Below, piece by piece: positions 34,962 through 49,946 of a DNA stretch of 64,000 nt. Under the pieces are notes generated by a model. The model ran no database searches, was not told the DNA's origin, and saw nothing but the letters and a program-made list of their open reading frames with translations. The position numbers and the translations under genes were made by a program. Each line of letters opens with the position of its first letter. Position 1 is the first letter of the stretch. Source of the DNA: Pseudomonas sp. S31 (GTDB taxonomy: Bacteria > Pseudomonadota > Gammaproteobacteria > Pseudomonadales > Pseudomonadaceae); the NCBI RefSeq assembly GCF_016648105.1, contig NZ_JACVVE010000002.1:124001-188000 (forward strand), written 5' to 3'.

Positions 34962-36329
34962 TCAGCTTTTCTTGATCTTCTCTGGACGCTTCCAGCCGTC
35001 GATGTTGCGCTGGCGCGCCCGTGCCACAGCCAACTGGCCCGCCTCGACCGTCTGGTTGATGGTGGAACCCGCCGCCGTGGTAGCGCCAGCCTTGATATCC
35101 ACAGGCGCAACCAACGAGTTGTTGGAGCCGATGAACACGTCTTCCCCCATCACCGTCTTGAACTTGTTGGCGCCATCGTAGTTGCAGGTGATGGTACCGG
35201 CACCGATGTTGGTGCGCGCACCGATCTCGGCATCGCCCAGGTAGGTCAGGTGGCCGGCCTTGGCGCCCTCGCCCAAGTGCGCGTTCTTCAATTCGACGAA
35301 GTTACCCACATGGGCCTTGGCCTCCAGCACGCTGCCTGGGCGCAAGCGGGCGAACGGGCCGGCATCGCTGCCCTCGCCCATCACCGCGCCATCCAGGTGG
35401 CTGTTGGCTTTGACGATCACGCCCTTGCGCAGGGTGCTGTCCTTGATCACGCAGTTGGGGCCGATCTGCACGTCGTCCTCGATGACCACCTTGCCTTCGA
35501 GGATCACATTGATGTCGATCAGCACATCACGCCCCACGGTCACTTCACCGCGCACATCGAAGCGCGCCGGGTCGCGCAGGGTCACGCCCTGGGCCATCAG
35601 GCGACGGCCTTCGCGCAGCTGGTAGTGACGCTCGAGCTCGGACAGCTGGCGACGGTCGTTGGCGCCCTGAACTTCCATTGGATCATGCGGCTGTTCGGTC
35701 GCCACCACCAGACCATCGGCCACGGCCATGGCGATCACGTCAGTCAGGTAGTACTCGCCCTGGGCATTGTCGTTGGACAGACGGCTCATCCAGTCGGCCA
35801 GGCGCTTGGCTGGCAGGGCAAGGATGCCGGTGTTGCCTTCCTTGATCGCCTTCTGTGCTTCGCTGGCGTCCTTGTGCTCGACGATGGCAGTCACCTGACC
35901 CTGGGCGTCACGCACGATACGGCCGTAACCGGTCGGGTCCTGCAGGGTGACGGTGAGCAGGCCCAGTTGCTGCTCGTTGGCCTTGGCCAACAGGCGTTGC
36001 AGGGTCTCCACCTCGATCAGCGGCACGTCGCCGTAGAGCACCAGCACGGTGTCGGCGGTGATCGCCGGCAGGGCCTGGGCCACCGCGTGGCCAGTGCCCA
36101 GCTGCTTGTCCTGCATGACGAAGTTCAGGTCGTCGGCGGCCAGGCGCTCGCGCACCAGCTCGGCACCATGGCCGATGACCACGTGGATGCCCTGTGGCTG
36201 CAGTTGGCGCGCGCTGTGGATAACATGGCCGAGCATGGAATTGCCGGCGACCGGGTGGAGCACCTTGGGCAGCGCCGAACGCATGCGGGTACCTTGGCCG
36301 GCGGCGAGAATAACGATATCGAGTGACAT
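34962..36329 (-). CDS. glmU: Bifunctional UDP-N-acetylglucosamine pyrophosphorylase / glucosamine-1-phosphate N-acetyltransferase
   Basis: Catalyses the last two steps to UDP-GlcNAc: acetylation of glucosamine 1-phosphate and uridylyl transfer. The 455-residue protein begins with the nucleotidyltransferase motif [13 protein letters not shown], contains [12 protein letters not shown], and has a left-handed beta-helix C-terminal domain with hexapeptide repeats ([23 protein letters not shown]) and the acetyltransferase site [19 protein letters not shown] split over two coils. It is co-oriented with glmR-glmS downstream and with the atp operon upstream. Confidence 0.97.
   Translation of the reverse strand: MSLDIVILAAGQGTRMRSALPKVLHPVAGNSMLGHVIHSARQLQPQGIHVVIGHGAELVRERLAADDLNFVMQDKQLGTGHAVAQALPAITADTVLVLYGDVPLIEVETLQRLLAKANEQQLGLLTVTLQDPTGYGRIVRDAQGQVTAIVEHKDASEAQKAIKEGNTGILALPAKRLADWMSRLSNDNAQGEYYLTDVIAMAVADGLVVATEQPHDPMEVQGANDRRQLSELERHYQLREGRRLMAQGVTLRDPARFDVRGEVTVGRDVLIDINVILEGKVVIEDDVQIGPNCVIKDSTLRKGVIVKANSHLDGAVMGEGSDAGPFARLRPGSVLEAKAHVGNFVELKNAHLGEGAKAGHLTYLGDAEIGARTNIGAGTITCNYDGANKFKTVMGEDVFIGSNNSLVAPVDIKAGATTAAGSTINQTVEAGQLAVARARQRNIDGWKRPEKIKKS
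36215..36223. other. DnaA box within glmU
   Basis: Exact TGTGGATAA near the glmU 5' end. One of the dispersed consensus boxes around the origin. Confidence 0.45.
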
Positions 36330-36388
36330 TGACTGGCTACCAATCCGGGGCGGTCAGACATGACCGGCTTTTGGGGGAACAGAAAAAG

Positions 36389-36417
36389 AAAAAGGGTAGC
36401 CGATGGCTACCCTTTTT
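36389..36417. terminator. Terminator of the atp operon
   Basis: GGGTAGCC (36394-36401) pairs with GGCTACCC (36405-36412) over a three-base loop, flanked by A5 and T5. The minus-strand T tract is 25 bp beyond the atpC stop. Confidence 0.92.
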
Positions 36418-36442
36418 CTCAATCTGCATGAAGCCTGCGGGG

Positions 36443-36868
36443 TTAGCCGCCGAACTTCTTGCGGATCTGCTGGACGGTGCGCAGCTGGGCTGCGGCCTCG
36501 GCCAGACGAGCGGATGCGGCACTGTAGTCGAAATCCGCGCCCTTCTCGTTCAGGGCCTTCTCAGCTTCCTTGACGGCATTCTGAGCGGACGCTTCATCCA
36601 GGTCGGCTGCACGCTGCACGGTGTCGGCGAGAACCTTGACCATGCTCGGCTGCACTTCCAGGAAGCCACCGGAGATGTAGAACACCTCGCGCTCGCCGCC
36701 CTGCTTGGTCAGCGTGATCGGACCCGGCTTGAGATTGGTGATCAGCGGCGCGTGGCCTGGAGCGATACCCAGATCGCCCAGGTTGCCGTGCGCTACTACC
36801 ATCTCGACCAGGCCGGAGAAGATTTCTCCTTCCGCGCTGACGATATCGCAATGGACTGTCATAGCCAT
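36443..36868 (-). CDS. atpC: ATP synthase F1 subunit epsilon
   Basis: The 141-residue epsilon subunit links the gamma shaft to the c-ring and inhibits ATP hydrolysis. It has the N-terminal beta sandwich ([32 protein letters not shown]) and a C-terminal helical hairpin ([20 protein letters not shown]). Last gene of the atp operon, followed by a strong terminator. Confidence 0.97.
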   Translation of the reverse strand: MAMTVHCDIVSAEGEIFSGLVEMVVAHGNLGDLGIAPGHAPLITNLKPGPITLTKQGGEREVFYISGGFLEVQPSMVKVLADTVQRAADLDEASAQNAVKEAEKALNEKGADFDYSAASARLAEAAAQLRTVQQIRKKFGG

Positions 36869-36912
36869 CTGCTTGCCTCAACCTGATTAGCGCCCCTTGC
36901 GGGGCGCCGGGA

Positions 36913-38316
<1,404 letters not shown>

Positions 38317-39177
38317 TTAAACCGCGGCAGCGCCGCCGACGATTTCCGAGATCTCCTGGGTGATCGCAGCCTGACGCGCCTTGTTGTAGATCAATTGCAG
38401 CTCTTTGATCAAATCACCGGCGTTGTCTGTGGCGTTCTTCATGGCGATCATCCGGGCCGCTTGTTCAGCAGCGTTGTTCTCGACCACCGCCTGGTACACC
38501 TGCGACTCCACGTAACGCACCATCAAGCCGTCCAGCAGCTCTTTTGCGTCGGGTTCGTACAGGTAGTCCCAGTGATGCTTGAGATCCTGATCCGGGGTTG
38601 CCACCAACGGTACCAATTGCTCGACCGTCGGTTTCTGGGTCATGGTGTTGATGAACTTGTTCGAAACCACCGAAAGGCGATCGATACGGCCGTCCAGGTA
38701 GGCGTCCAGCATCACCTTGACGGAGCCGATCAGATCGTTGATCGATGGCTCTTCGCCCAAGTGGCTGATCGCGGCTACGACGTTGCCGCCAAAGATGCGG
38801 AAGAAAGTCGCACCCTTGCTGCCGATCACGCACAGGTCGATTTCAACGCCCTGTTCGCGGTTTTCGTTCATGTCCTTGACCAGGGCCTTGAACAGGTTGG
38901 TGTTCAAGCCACCGCACAGACCACGGTCACTGCTCACCACGATATAACCGGCGCGCTTCACAGGGCGCTCGATCATGAACGGGTGGCGGTATTCCGGGTT
39001 GGCGTTGGCCAGATGACCGATTACCTGGCGGATACGCTCCGCGTAAGGACGGCTAGCAGCCATGCGCATTTGTGCCTTGCGCATTTTGCTGACCGCCACT
39101 TTCTCCATGGCGCTGGTAATTTTTTGCGTGCTTTTGATGCTCGCAATCTTACTGCGAATCTCTTTTGCGCCTGCCAT
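38317..39177 (-). CDS. atpG: ATP synthase F1 subunit gamma
   Basis: The 286-residue central rotor shaft. Recognised by the N-terminal coiled-coil [19 protein letters not shown] and [12 protein letters not shown], and the C-terminal [12 protein letters not shown] coiled coil that sits inside the alpha-beta ring. Confidence 0.97.
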   Translation of the reverse strand: MAGAKEIRSKIASIKSTQKITSAMEKVAVSKMRKAQMRMAASRPYAERIRQVIGHLANANPEYRHPFMIERPVKRAGYIVVSSDRGLCGGLNTNLFKALVKDMNENREQGVEIDLCVIGSKGATFFRIFGGNVVAAISHLGEEPSINDLIGSVKVMLDAYLDGRIDRLSVVSNKFINTMTQKPTVEQLVPLVATPDQDLKHHWDYLYEPDAKELLDGLMVRYVESQVYQAVVENNAAEQAARMIAMKNATDNAGDLIKELQLIYNKARQAAITQEISEIVGGAAAV

Positions 39178-39225
39178 GTATCACCTATCAGGTTAGCAAG
39201 CGGGGGCCAGAGCCCCCGCTGCGGC

Positions 39226-40770
39226 TTACCAGGTCTGGGTGGCCTTGAACTTCTCGAGACCGGCTTTCAGGCCAGCGTCGATTTCGTCGTTGAAGTCACC
39301 CTTCACGTTGATCTTCGCCATCAGTTCGGCGTGATCACGGTTGAAGTAGGCGATCAGTGCTTGCTCGAAGCTACCGACCTTGGCGACTTCCACGTCAGTC
39401 AGGAAACCACGCTCAGCGGCGTACAGCGACAGGGCCATGTCCGCGATGGACATCGGCGCGTACTGCTTCTGCTTCATCAGCTCGGTTACGCGCTGACCAT
39501 GCTCCAGCTGCTTGCGGGTCGCTTCGTCCAGATCGGACGCGAACTGGGCGAATGCAGCCAGTTCACGATACTGAGCCAGAGCGGTACGAATACCACCGGA
39601 CAGCTTCTTGATGATCTTGGTCTGAGCGGCACCACCTACGCGGGATACCGAAACACCGGCGTTCACTGCAGGGCGGATGCCCGAGTTGAACATGGCCGAT
39701 TCCAGGAAGATCTGACCGTCGGTGATGGAAATCACGTTGGTCGGAACGAACGCGGAAACGTCGCCAGCCTGGGTTTCGATGATCGGCAGGGCGGTCAGGG
39801 AACCGGTCTTGCCAGTGACTGCGCCGTTGGTGAACTTCTCGACGTACTCTTCCGAAACGCGCGATGCACGCTCCAGCAGACGGGAGTGGAGATAGAACAC
39901 GTCGCCTGGGTACGCTTCACGTCCTGGTGGACGGCGCAGCAGCAGGGAGATCTGACGGTAGGCAACAGCCTGCTTGGACAGGTCATCGTAGACGATCAGG
40001 GCGTCTTCACCGCGGTCACGGAAGAACTCGCCCATGGTGCAGCCGGCGTATGGCGCCAGGAACTGCAGTGCGGCGGATTCCGAAGCACTGGCAACGACCA
40101 CGATGGTGTTGGCCAGGGCGCCGGTTTCTTCCAGCTTGCGAACGATGTTGGCAACGGTGGAGCGCTTCTGGCCGACTGCAACATAAACACAGAAAATACC
40201 GGAGTCTTTCTGGTTGATGATGGCGTCGATGGCCATGGCGGTCTTGCCGATCTGACGGTCACCGATGATCAGCTCGCGCTGGCCACGGCCGACAGGGATC
40301 ATGGCGTCGACGGACTTGTAGCCAGTCTGTACAGGCTGGTCTACCGACTTACGCCAGATCACGCCTGGAGCCACTTTCTCGACCGCGTCGGTCTGGGTGT
40401 TGCCCAGTGGACCTTTGCCGTCGATCGGGTTACCCAGTGCGTCGACGACGCGACCCAGCAGTTCCTTACCAACCGGAACTTCCAGGATGCGGCCGGTGCA
40501 CTTGGCGCTCATGCCTTCGGCGAGGGTGTCATAGGCACCCAGGATCACTGCACCTACGGAGTCTTGCTCCAGGTTCAGGGCCATGCCGTAGACGCTGCCA
40601 GGGAACTCGATCATTTCGCCGTACATGACGTCGGCCAGACCGTGGATCCGCACGATACCGTCGGATACCGAAACGACGGTACCTTCGTTACGGGCTTGGG
40701 AGCTCACATCGAGGTTGTCGATGCGGCCCTTGATGATTTCACTAATTTCGGAAGGATTGAGTTGCTGCAT
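39226..40770 (-). CDS. atpA: ATP synthase F1 subunit alpha
   Basis: The 514-residue non-catalytic nucleotide-binding subunit. It starts [17 protein letters not shown], carries Walker [10 protein letters not shown] and the segment [16 protein letters not shown], and includes [14 protein letters not shown], the ATP synthase alpha/beta signature near the C-terminal third. Lies between atpH and atpG in the standard order. Confidence 0.98.
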   Translation of the reverse strand: MQQLNPSEISEIIKGRIDNLDVSSQARNEGTVVSVSDGIVRIHGLADVMYGEMIEFPGSVYGMALNLEQDSVGAVILGAYDTLAEGMSAKCTGRILEVPVGKELLGRVVDALGNPIDGKGPLGNTQTDAVEKVAPGVIWRKSVDQPVQTGYKSVDAMIPVGRGQRELIIGDRQIGKTAMAIDAIINQKDSGIFCVYVAVGQKRSTVANIVRKLEETGALANTIVVVASASESAALQFLAPYAGCTMGEFFRDRGEDALIVYDDLSKQAVAYRQISLLLRRPPGREAYPGDVFYLHSRLLERASRVSEEYVEKFTNGAVTGKTGSLTALPIIETQAGDVSAFVPTNVISITDGQIFLESAMFNSGIRPAVNAGVSVSRVGGAAQTKIIKKLSGGIRTALAQYRELAAFAQFASDLDEATRKQLEHGQRVTELMKQKQYAPMSIADMALSLYAAERGFLTDVEVAKVGSFEQALIAYFNRDHAELMAKINVKGDFNDEIDAGLKAGLEKFKATQTW

Positions 40771-40791
40771 TGCTCTGCTGCCCCTTCAAAC

Positions 40792-41328
40792 TCAAGATTT
40801 CAATGCTTCGGCCAGTTTCGCGATCTTGCCGCGAACAGAGCCATCGATTACCAGGTCACCAGCGCGGATGACGACGCCGCCAATCAGGCTGGCATCCTCC
40901 GACGCGTGCAGGCGCACTTCCTGGCCTAACCGTGCACTGAGAACCTTGGCGAGTTTGTCTTGCTGTTCTTGGTTCAACGCGAAGGCACTGGTGACTTCCA
41001 CGTCCACGGATTTCTCTTGTTCGGCCTTGTACAGGTCGAACAGGGCGGCAATCTCCGGCAGGAGCAGGAGACGGTCGTTTTCCGCGGCAACATGAATGAA
41101 ATTCTGTGCCTGTGCATTGAACTTGTCACCGCACACGTCAATGAACGTGGCGGCCTTTTCTGCGCTCGTCAGTCGCGGGGCCTTGAGCAGGCGCTGCATG
41201 GTGTCGTCTTGCGACACCGCAGCAGCCAGGCCGAGCATGGCTGACCAATTGGCCAGTTGCTGATGGGCCTGGGCATGCTCAAAGGCAGCCTTAGCGTAAG
41301 GTCGGGCCAACGTGGTCAGTTCTGCCAT
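40792..41328 (-). CDS. atpH: ATP synthase F1 subunit delta
   Basis: The 178-residue peripheral-stalk subunit joining F1 to the b dimer. N-terminal helical bundle begins [17 protein letters not shown]; the C-terminal family signature region is [20 protein letters not shown]. Confidence 0.96.
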
Positions 41329-41340
41329 GATCGCCCTCGC

Positions 41341-41811
41341 TTAAATTTCAGCGGCCAGTTTGTTAACCAGCTCCGCATGCGCGTTTTGATCGATTGTGGC
41401 GCCAAGGATCTTTTCAGCACCGTCAACGGCCAGGGCACCCACTTGGGTACGCAGGGCGTCTTTAGCGCTGTTCAGTTCCTGTTCGATCTCGGCCAGAGCC
41501 TGAGCCTTCACACGGTCAGCTTCGACGCGGGCCTGATCACGGGCTTCCTCGACAAGCTGAGCAGCGCGTTTCTTGCTTTGCTCAATGATTTCGGCTGCCT
41601 GTGCTTTAGCTTCACGCAGTTGCTGACCCACTTTCTCTTGGGCCAGCTCCAGGTCGCGAGCTGCGCGGTTGGCAGCGTCCAAGCCGTCGGCAATCTTCTT
41701 TTGGCGCTCTTGCAGAGCAGTGATGACCGGAGGCCATACGTACTTCATGCAGAAGAGTACAAAAATCAGGAAGGCAACGGATTGGCCAATCAGGGTTGCA
41801 TTAATGTTCAC
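41341..41811 (-). CDS. atpF: ATP synthase Fo subunit b
   Basis: A 156-residue peripheral-stalk subunit with one N-terminal membrane helix ([20 protein letters not shown]) and a long charged alpha-helical coiled coil. Twelve bases separate it from atpH. Confidence 0.96.
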   Translation of the reverse strand: MNINATLIGQSVAFLIFVLFCMKYVWPPVITALQERQKKIADGLDAANRAARDLELAQEKVGQQLREAKAQAAEIIEQSKKRAAQLVEEARDQARVEADRVKAQALAEIEQELNSAKDALRTQVGALAVDGAEKILGATIDQNAHAELVNKLAAEI

Positions 41812-41868
41812 GCCAACACCTCGCTCGGTCTTAATTCATCACAGCCATCAACTCGTGGTTACGAGTGA

Positions 41869-42141
<273 letters not shown>

Positions 42142-42220
42142 TTACGTCGTATTGGTTAGGTTTTTAGTTTGAAGCGGTAAAACAAATCGTTTGGTACAGC
42201 TGCCCTTGCGGACTTTATAA

Positions 42221-42250
42221 AGCCTTCCCCCCAAACGAGCGGGGAAGGCT
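42221..42250 (-). other. Stem-loop in the atpB-atpE spacer
   Basis: AGCCTTCCCC pairs perfectly with GGGGAAGGCT over a 10-base loop, in the 145-bp spacer between atpB and atpE, the longest spacer in the operon. There is no T tract. The place fits an RNA element for mRNA processing or differential expression of the c subunit, which is needed in excess. Confidence 0.6.
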
Positions 42251-42271
42251 ATTCAGACACGCCAGGCGGTC

Positions 42272-43565
<1,294 letters not shown>

Positions 43566-43640
43566 CACAACTGCTCCTTCGAAGTCGACCAACAAGTCAG
43601 CAATGACTTGGCATAATTTGTGCCGACAAAATGCGCGCAG

Positions 43641-43669
43641 AGTATAGGGGTGGATTAACCCCTATTCAA
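43641..43669 (-). promoter_or_regulatory. Promoter of the atp operon
   Basis: On the minus strand TTGAAT (43669-43664) and TATACT (43646-43641) are separated by exactly 17 bp, a good sigma-70 match, 76 bp before atpI. The spacer holds an inverted repeat AGGGG/CCCCT. Confidence 0.75.
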
Positions 43670-43714
43670 CTCTTCGGTAGTGATTTCCGACTGCGCGCTA
43701 CAACGGGAATTGTT

Positions 43715-44587
43715 TCAGCGGATGTGAGCAAGGACACCTTGCAACTCATCTAGCGAGTTGTAACGGATAACCAACTGGCCTTTGCCCTTGTTCCCGTGAC
43801 GGATCTGCACGGCAGAGCCCAGGCGCTCTGCGAGCCGCTGTTCAAGGCGTGCGATATCCGGATCAGGTTTGCTCGGTTCGACCGGATCAGGCTTGTCGCT
43901 GAGCCACTGACGCACCAGTGCCTCGGTTTGGCGCACGGTGAGGCCGCGTGCGACAACATGACGCGCCCCCTCTTCCTGGCGATCGTCCCCCAGGCCGAGC
44001 AAAGCACGCGCGTGGCCCATCTCCAGATCGCCGTGGGCGAGCATGGTCTTGATCGCCTCCGGCAGGGAGATCAGGCGCAGCAGGTTGGCCACGGTGACCC
44101 GCGACTTGCCCACGGCATCGGCGACCTGTTGCTGGGTCAGCTCGAATTCCTGCTGCAAGCGCTGCAGGGCCAGGGCCTCTTCCAGCGGGTTGAGGTCCTC
44201 ACGCTGGATGTTCTCGATCAGCGCCATGGCGATGGCTGCTTCGTCAGGCACTTCGCGGACCATGGCCGGGACGGTATCCAGGCCGGCATGCTGGGTGGCG
44301 CGCCAGCGGCGCTCACCGGCAATGATTTCGTAGCGGTTGTCACCAATCGGGCGAACCACGATCGGCTGCATCACGCCATGGGTGCGAATCGAGTGCGCCA
44401 GTTCTTCCAGCGCCTGCGGGTCCATGTCGCGGCGCGGCTGGTACTTGCCGCGCTGGATCAGCTCGACTGGCAGGTGTTGCAGTTCTTTCTGGTCGATCTT
44501 GACAGCCTGCTCTTCGAGCGCGCTGACGGAAGGACCACTGAGCAGTGCATCCAACCCACGTCCGAGTCCCCGTTTCTTAACGGCCAT
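43715..44587 (-). CDS. parB: Chromosome-partitioning protein ParB
   Basis: A 290-residue ParB/Spo0J protein that binds parS sites, spreads as a CTP-dependent clamp and directs origin segregation with ParA. The N-terminal region has VELIQRGKYQPRRDMD, the CTP-binding arginine box GERRWRATQ and IENIQREDLNPLEEALALQ. The central HTH is TQQQVADAVGKSRVTVANLLRL, and a C-terminal dimerisation domain ends LDELQGVLAHIR. Three parS-type sites are in this window. Confidence 0.97.
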   Translation of the reverse strand: MAVKKRGLGRGLDALLSGPSVSALEEQAVKIDQKELQHLPVELIQRGKYQPRRDMDPQALEELAHSIRTHGVMQPIVVRPIGDNRYEIIAGERRWRATQHAGLDTVPAMVREVPDEAAIAMALIENIQREDLNPLEEALALQRLQQEFELTQQQVADAVGKSRVTVANLLRLISLPEAIKTMLAHGDLEMGHARALLGLGDDRQEEGARHVVARGLTVRQTEALVRQWLSDKPDPVEPSKPDPDIARLEQRLAERLGSAVQIRHGNKGKGQLVIRYNSLDELQGVLAHIR

Positions 44588-44596
44588 GCGGATTCC

Positions 44597-45388
44597 TTAA
44601 GTTGTTAGTGCAGTGCGTGACTGACGGCGTTGCCGGCGGACCATTTCCCCGGCCAGGGCCAGGTAGGCCAGCGCGCCGCGCGATTGCTTGTCGTAGGCCA
44701 GGGCCGGCATGCCGAAGCTCGGCGCCTCGGCCAGGCGGATGTTGCGCGGGATGACCGTGTCGTACAACTGCTCGCCGAAATGTTCCTTGAGCTGGGCCGA
44801 AACGTCGTTGTTCAGGCTCAAGCGCGGATCGTACATGGTCCGCAACAGGCCTTCGATTTTCAGCTCAGGGTTCAGACGGGCGGCAATCCGCTTGATGTTA
44901 TCCACAAGGTCGCTGAGACCTTCCAGTGCGTAGTATTCGCACTGCATGGGGATGATCACGCCGTCGGAGGCGACCAGCGCGTTCAGCGTCAGCATCGATA
45001 ACGACGGCGGGCAGTCGATCAGGATGAAGTCGTAGTTCTCGCGTATCGGCGCCAGTGCATTGCGCAGGCGGCTCTCCTTGACCTGCATCTCCAGCAGGAC
45101 CACTTCCGCGGCGGTCAGGTCGCGGTTGGCCGGCAGCAGTTGGTAGCCGCCGTGCTCGGAGTAGTGCATGGCCTGGGCGAGATCGCATTCGCCGATGAGC
45201 AGGTCGTACACCGAATGCTCGAGCTCGTGCTTGTCCACACCGCTGCCCATGGTCGCGTTGCCCTGCGGATCGAGGTCGATCAACAGCACACGACGCTTGG
45301 TCGCAGCCAGCGATGCAGCGAGATTGATACAGGTGGTGGTCTTGCCCACACCACCTTTCTGGTTCGCGATTGCGAATACCTTAGCCAT
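44597..45388 (-). CDS. parA: Chromosome-partitioning ATPase ParA
   Basis: A 263-residue Walker-type ATPase (Soj/ParA): deviant Walker A KGGVGKTT at the N-terminus, LLIDLDPQGNATMG, and Walker B FILIDCPPSL. It forms the nucleoid gradient that moves ParB-parS complexes. It is nine bases upstream of parB. An exact DnaA box lies inside at 44898. Confidence 0.97.
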   Translation of the reverse strand: MAKVFAIANQKGGVGKTTTCINLAASLAATKRRVLLIDLDPQGNATMGSGVDKHELEHSVYDLLIGECDLAQAMHYSEHGGYQLLPANRDLTAAEVVLLEMQVKESRLRNALAPIRENYDFILIDCPPSLSMLTLNALVASDGVIIPMQCEYYALEGLSDLVDNIKRIAARLNPELKIEGLLRTMYDPRLSLNNDVSAQLKEHFGEQLYDTVIPRNIRLAEAPSFGMPALAYDKQSRGALAYLALAGEMVRRQRRQSRTALTT

Positions 45389-45406
45389 TGTTGCGTGTGT
45401 TCCCAG

Positions 45407-46053
45407 TCATGCCTTGCGGCGCAGTATCAGCAGATGGCGCTGGCCCTGGCAACCTGGAACGGTCAGGGCCTGCTCGCTTTCCACTGTGAAGTCTGCGGGC
45501 AATGCTACCAGTTCGTCGGCAGGATGCAGCCCCTTCATTGCAAGCCATTGCGTCCCGGTGTCGCCCAGATGGCGTGTCCAGCTGGTGAAATTCTCCATGC
45601 TGCTGAAGGCACGGGAGATGATGCCGCTGAACGGCTGCGCGGGCTGGAAGGCTTCGACCCGGCTGTGGATAACCGTGAGGTTGTCGAGCTTCAGCTCCAT
45701 TTTCACTTGGGTCAGGAAGCGCGTTTTCTTACCGTTGGCGTCCAATACCGTCACCTGCTTGTGCGGATGCAGGATGGCCAGCGGGATACCAGGCATGCCG
45801 CCGCCGCTGCCGACATCCAGCCAGGAAGCGCGGTCGCTGTGGATAAACGGCATGACGCTGAGGCTGTCGAGCAGATGACGCGAGACCATCTCGTCCGGAT
45901 CACGCACGGCGGTCAAGTTGTAGGCTTTGTTCCATTTGATCAGCAGGGCCAGGTAACCCAGCAGCTTCTCGTGCTGCTCGGCGCCGAGCTCGACACCGAG
46001 CTGGCGCGCACCTGTGGACAACTCTTCGGCGTGTTGCGGGGTGACCAGGGAAC

Positions 46054-46057
<4 letters not shown>
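45407..46057 (-). CDS. rsmG: 16S rRNA (guanine(527)-N7)-methyltransferase
   Basis: A 216-residue SAM-dependent enzyme methylating G527 of 16S rRNA; its loss gives low-level streptomycin resistance. The SAM motif is [16 protein letters not shown], preceded by the GidB signature [19 protein letters not shown]. Its ATG overlaps the mnmG stop by 4 bp. Confidence 0.97.
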
Positions 46058-47946
<1,889 letters not shown>

Positions 47947-48490
47947 CACGCACCTCGTGCCTGTTTTGCGAATAGAGAAGATAAGCGGACAAGTATAGGG
48001 ACTTAACCCCCTGCAAAGGAACCTTCTGCGCAAAATTTGACCAGTCTGTGGATGAGTGGCACATAACAGAAATCAAGAGAGAGAAATTTAAAAAAGCTTT
48101 GTTTTTATGTTTATTCTTATGCACGGACCTATCTGTGGATAACGTTCTACATCCCTTTAATCACCTGATGTACAGCGAAATTAAACCCTGTGGCCTAGGC
48201 ACCTTGAGGGCTATGGATAACGCGGTTTAGCCTGTGGATGAAATGCCTGTTTACCCACAGGCGGGTTTGTCCTCAACAAAAATGCCCTCTTATCAACGGG
48301 GCTGAAGGTGACTTTTCCACAGACCTTAGGGACGCGTATCGCCGGCTGTGCATGAAAAATCTTGAATCAATTCCCCGTGCCCTTAGCATCCCGCTTACCG
48401 TGCGTTCGAACCCCCGCCCCTACCCACTGATTCACAGGCAAAAAAAAGCCGCCCCCGAAGGAGCGGCTCTCTACCAGCCAACGCTGTGGA
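47947..48490. other. mnmG-mnmE intergenic region with DnaA boxes, secondary origin-like
   Basis: A 544-bp gap without a gene. It has one exact DnaA box (48134) and one-mismatch boxes near 48045, 48213, 48232, 48252 and 48313, plus an AT-rich run of about 60 bp (48060-48125, including AATTTAAAAAAGCTTTG). This resembles the AT-rich element and box array of an origin. In pseudomonads the experimentally known origin is beside dnaA; function of this copy is inferred. Confidence 0.5.
48440..48468 (-). terminator. Terminator of mnmE
   Basis: On the minus strand an AGCCGC/GCGGCT hairpin is followed by eight T residues, about 25 bp after the mnmE stop. Confidence 0.85.
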
Positions 48491-49861
48491 TTACTTACCG
48501 ATGCAGAAGCTGGAGAATATCCGCCCCAGCAAGTCATCGGAGCTGAACGCCCCGGTGATTTCTCCCAATGCCTGCTGCGCCTGACGCAAGTCCTCGGCCA
48601 GCAATTCACCGGCGCCCGCCAGGGTCAGCTGCGCTCGCCCATGCTCCAGGTGCGAACTTGCCTGGCGCAGGGCATCCAGATGGCGGCGACGGGCGCTGAA
48701 ACCACTTTCGGCGGTCTGTTCATAACCCATGCAGGCCTTCAGATGATCGCGCAGCAGTTGCAGGCCCTGGTCGTCGCCCTTGGCGCTCAGGGTGATGGTC
48801 ACATGGCCGTCGTCGCACTGCTCGAGGCCGACCTGTTCGCCACTGAGGTCGGCCTTGTTGCGAATCAGCGTGACCTTGCCGGTATCGGGCCGCTGGTCGA
48901 GGAATTCTGGCCACAGGGCGAAAGGATCGTCGGCCTCGGGCGCCGTCGAGTCCACCACCAGCAACACCCGATCGGCCTCGCCAATGGCCTTGAGTGCCCG
49001 CTCCACACCGATTTTTTCCACATGATCATCGGTATCGCGCAATCCAGCGGTGTCGACCACATGCAGCGGCATGCCATCGATGTGGATATGTTCGCGCAGG
49101 ATGTCCCGGGTGGTACCGGCGATATCGGTGACGATGGCCGCCTCGCGCCCGGCCAGCTGGTTCAGCAGGCTAGATTTGCCCGCGTTGGGCCTGCCGGCGA
49201 TGACCACGGTCATGCCGTCACGCAGCAAGGCGCCCTGACCGGCTTCGCGCTGCACTGTGGACAACTCCTCGCGCACGGCATCGAGCATCGCCAGCACGTG
49301 GCCGTCGGCAAGAAAGTCGATTTCTTCCTCGGGGAAGTCGATGGCCGCTTCCACGTAGATACGCAGCGCAATCAAGGCCTCGGTCAGGCTGTGCACACGC
49401 TTGGAGAATTCGCCCTGCAGCGAGCGCAAGGCGTTGCGCGCGGCCTGGCTGGAGCTGGCCTCGATCAGGTCGGCGATGGCTTCGGCCTGGGCCAGGTCAA
49501 GCTTGTCATTGAGGAACGCCCGCTCGCTGAACTCACCTGGACGCGCCAGCCGGCAGCCAACCTGGACGCAGCGCTGCAGCAGCATGTCCAGGACCACCGG
49601 GCCGCCATGCCCCTGCAATTCGAGCACATCCTCGCCGGTGAACGAATTGGGCCCCGGGAAGAACAACGCGATGCCTTCGTCCAGCACCAGCCCCTGCTCG
49701 TCGCGAAACGGCCCGTAATGGGCATGGCGTGGCGTCAGGCTACGACCGGTGATCAACTGGCCGGCCTGGCTCGCCAGTGGCCCGGACAGACGGACGATGC
49801 CGACCCCGCCGCGGCCCTGGGCGGTAGCGATGGCGGCAATGGTTTCACGCACAGTGTTCAT
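48491..49861 (-). CDS. mnmE: tRNA modification GTPase MnmE (TrmE)
   Basis: The 456-residue partner of MnmG. N-terminal tetrahydrofolate-binding domain ([15 protein letters not shown]), a helical domain, an inserted G domain (G1 [13 protein letters not shown]3 DTAGLRDT, G4 RNKADL) and the invariant C-terminal CIGK motif with its catalytic cysteine. Confidence 0.97.
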   Translation of the reverse strand: MNTVRETIAAIATAQGRGGVGIVRLSGPLASQAGQLITGRSLTPRHAHYGPFRDEQGLVLDEGIALFFPGPNSFTGEDVLELQGHGGPVVLDMLLQRCVQVGCRLARPGEFSERAFLNDKLDLAQAEAIADLIEASSSQAARNALRSLQGEFSKRVHSLTEALIALRIYVEAAIDFPEEEIDFLADGHVLAMLDAVREELSTVQREAGQGALLRDGMTVVIAGRPNAGKSSLLNQLAGREAAIVTDIAGTTRDILREHIHIDGMPLHVVDTAGLRDTDDHVEKIGVERALKAIGEADRVLLVVDSTAPEADDPFALWPEFLDQRPDTGKVTLIRNKADLSGEQVGLEQCDDGHVTITLSAKGDDQGLQLLRDHLKACMGYEQTAESGFSARRRHLDALRQASSHLEHGRAQLTLAGAGELLAEDLRQAQQALGEITGAFSSDDLLGRIFSSFCIGK

Positions 49862-49895
49862 GCTCGAGAGCCTCTACGACAAAACGACAGATAGC

Positions 49896-49920
49896 AAAAA
49901 CGCCCCCGAGGGGGCGTTCT
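49896..49920 (-). terminator. Terminator of the rpmH-rnpA-yidD-yidC operon
   Basis: ACGCCCCC and GGGGGCGT form a perfect stem with a two-base loop; T5 follows on the minus strand, about 25 bp after the yidC stop. Confidence 0.85.
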
Positions 49921-49946
49921 TATTCACAGGCTAGCGCAGTAGCCCA

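Noticed and set aside
38395..40929. An 844-codon open frame antisense to atpG and atpA
   Set aside because: It runs across two certain genes and their spacer and has the composition of a complementary-strand shadow.
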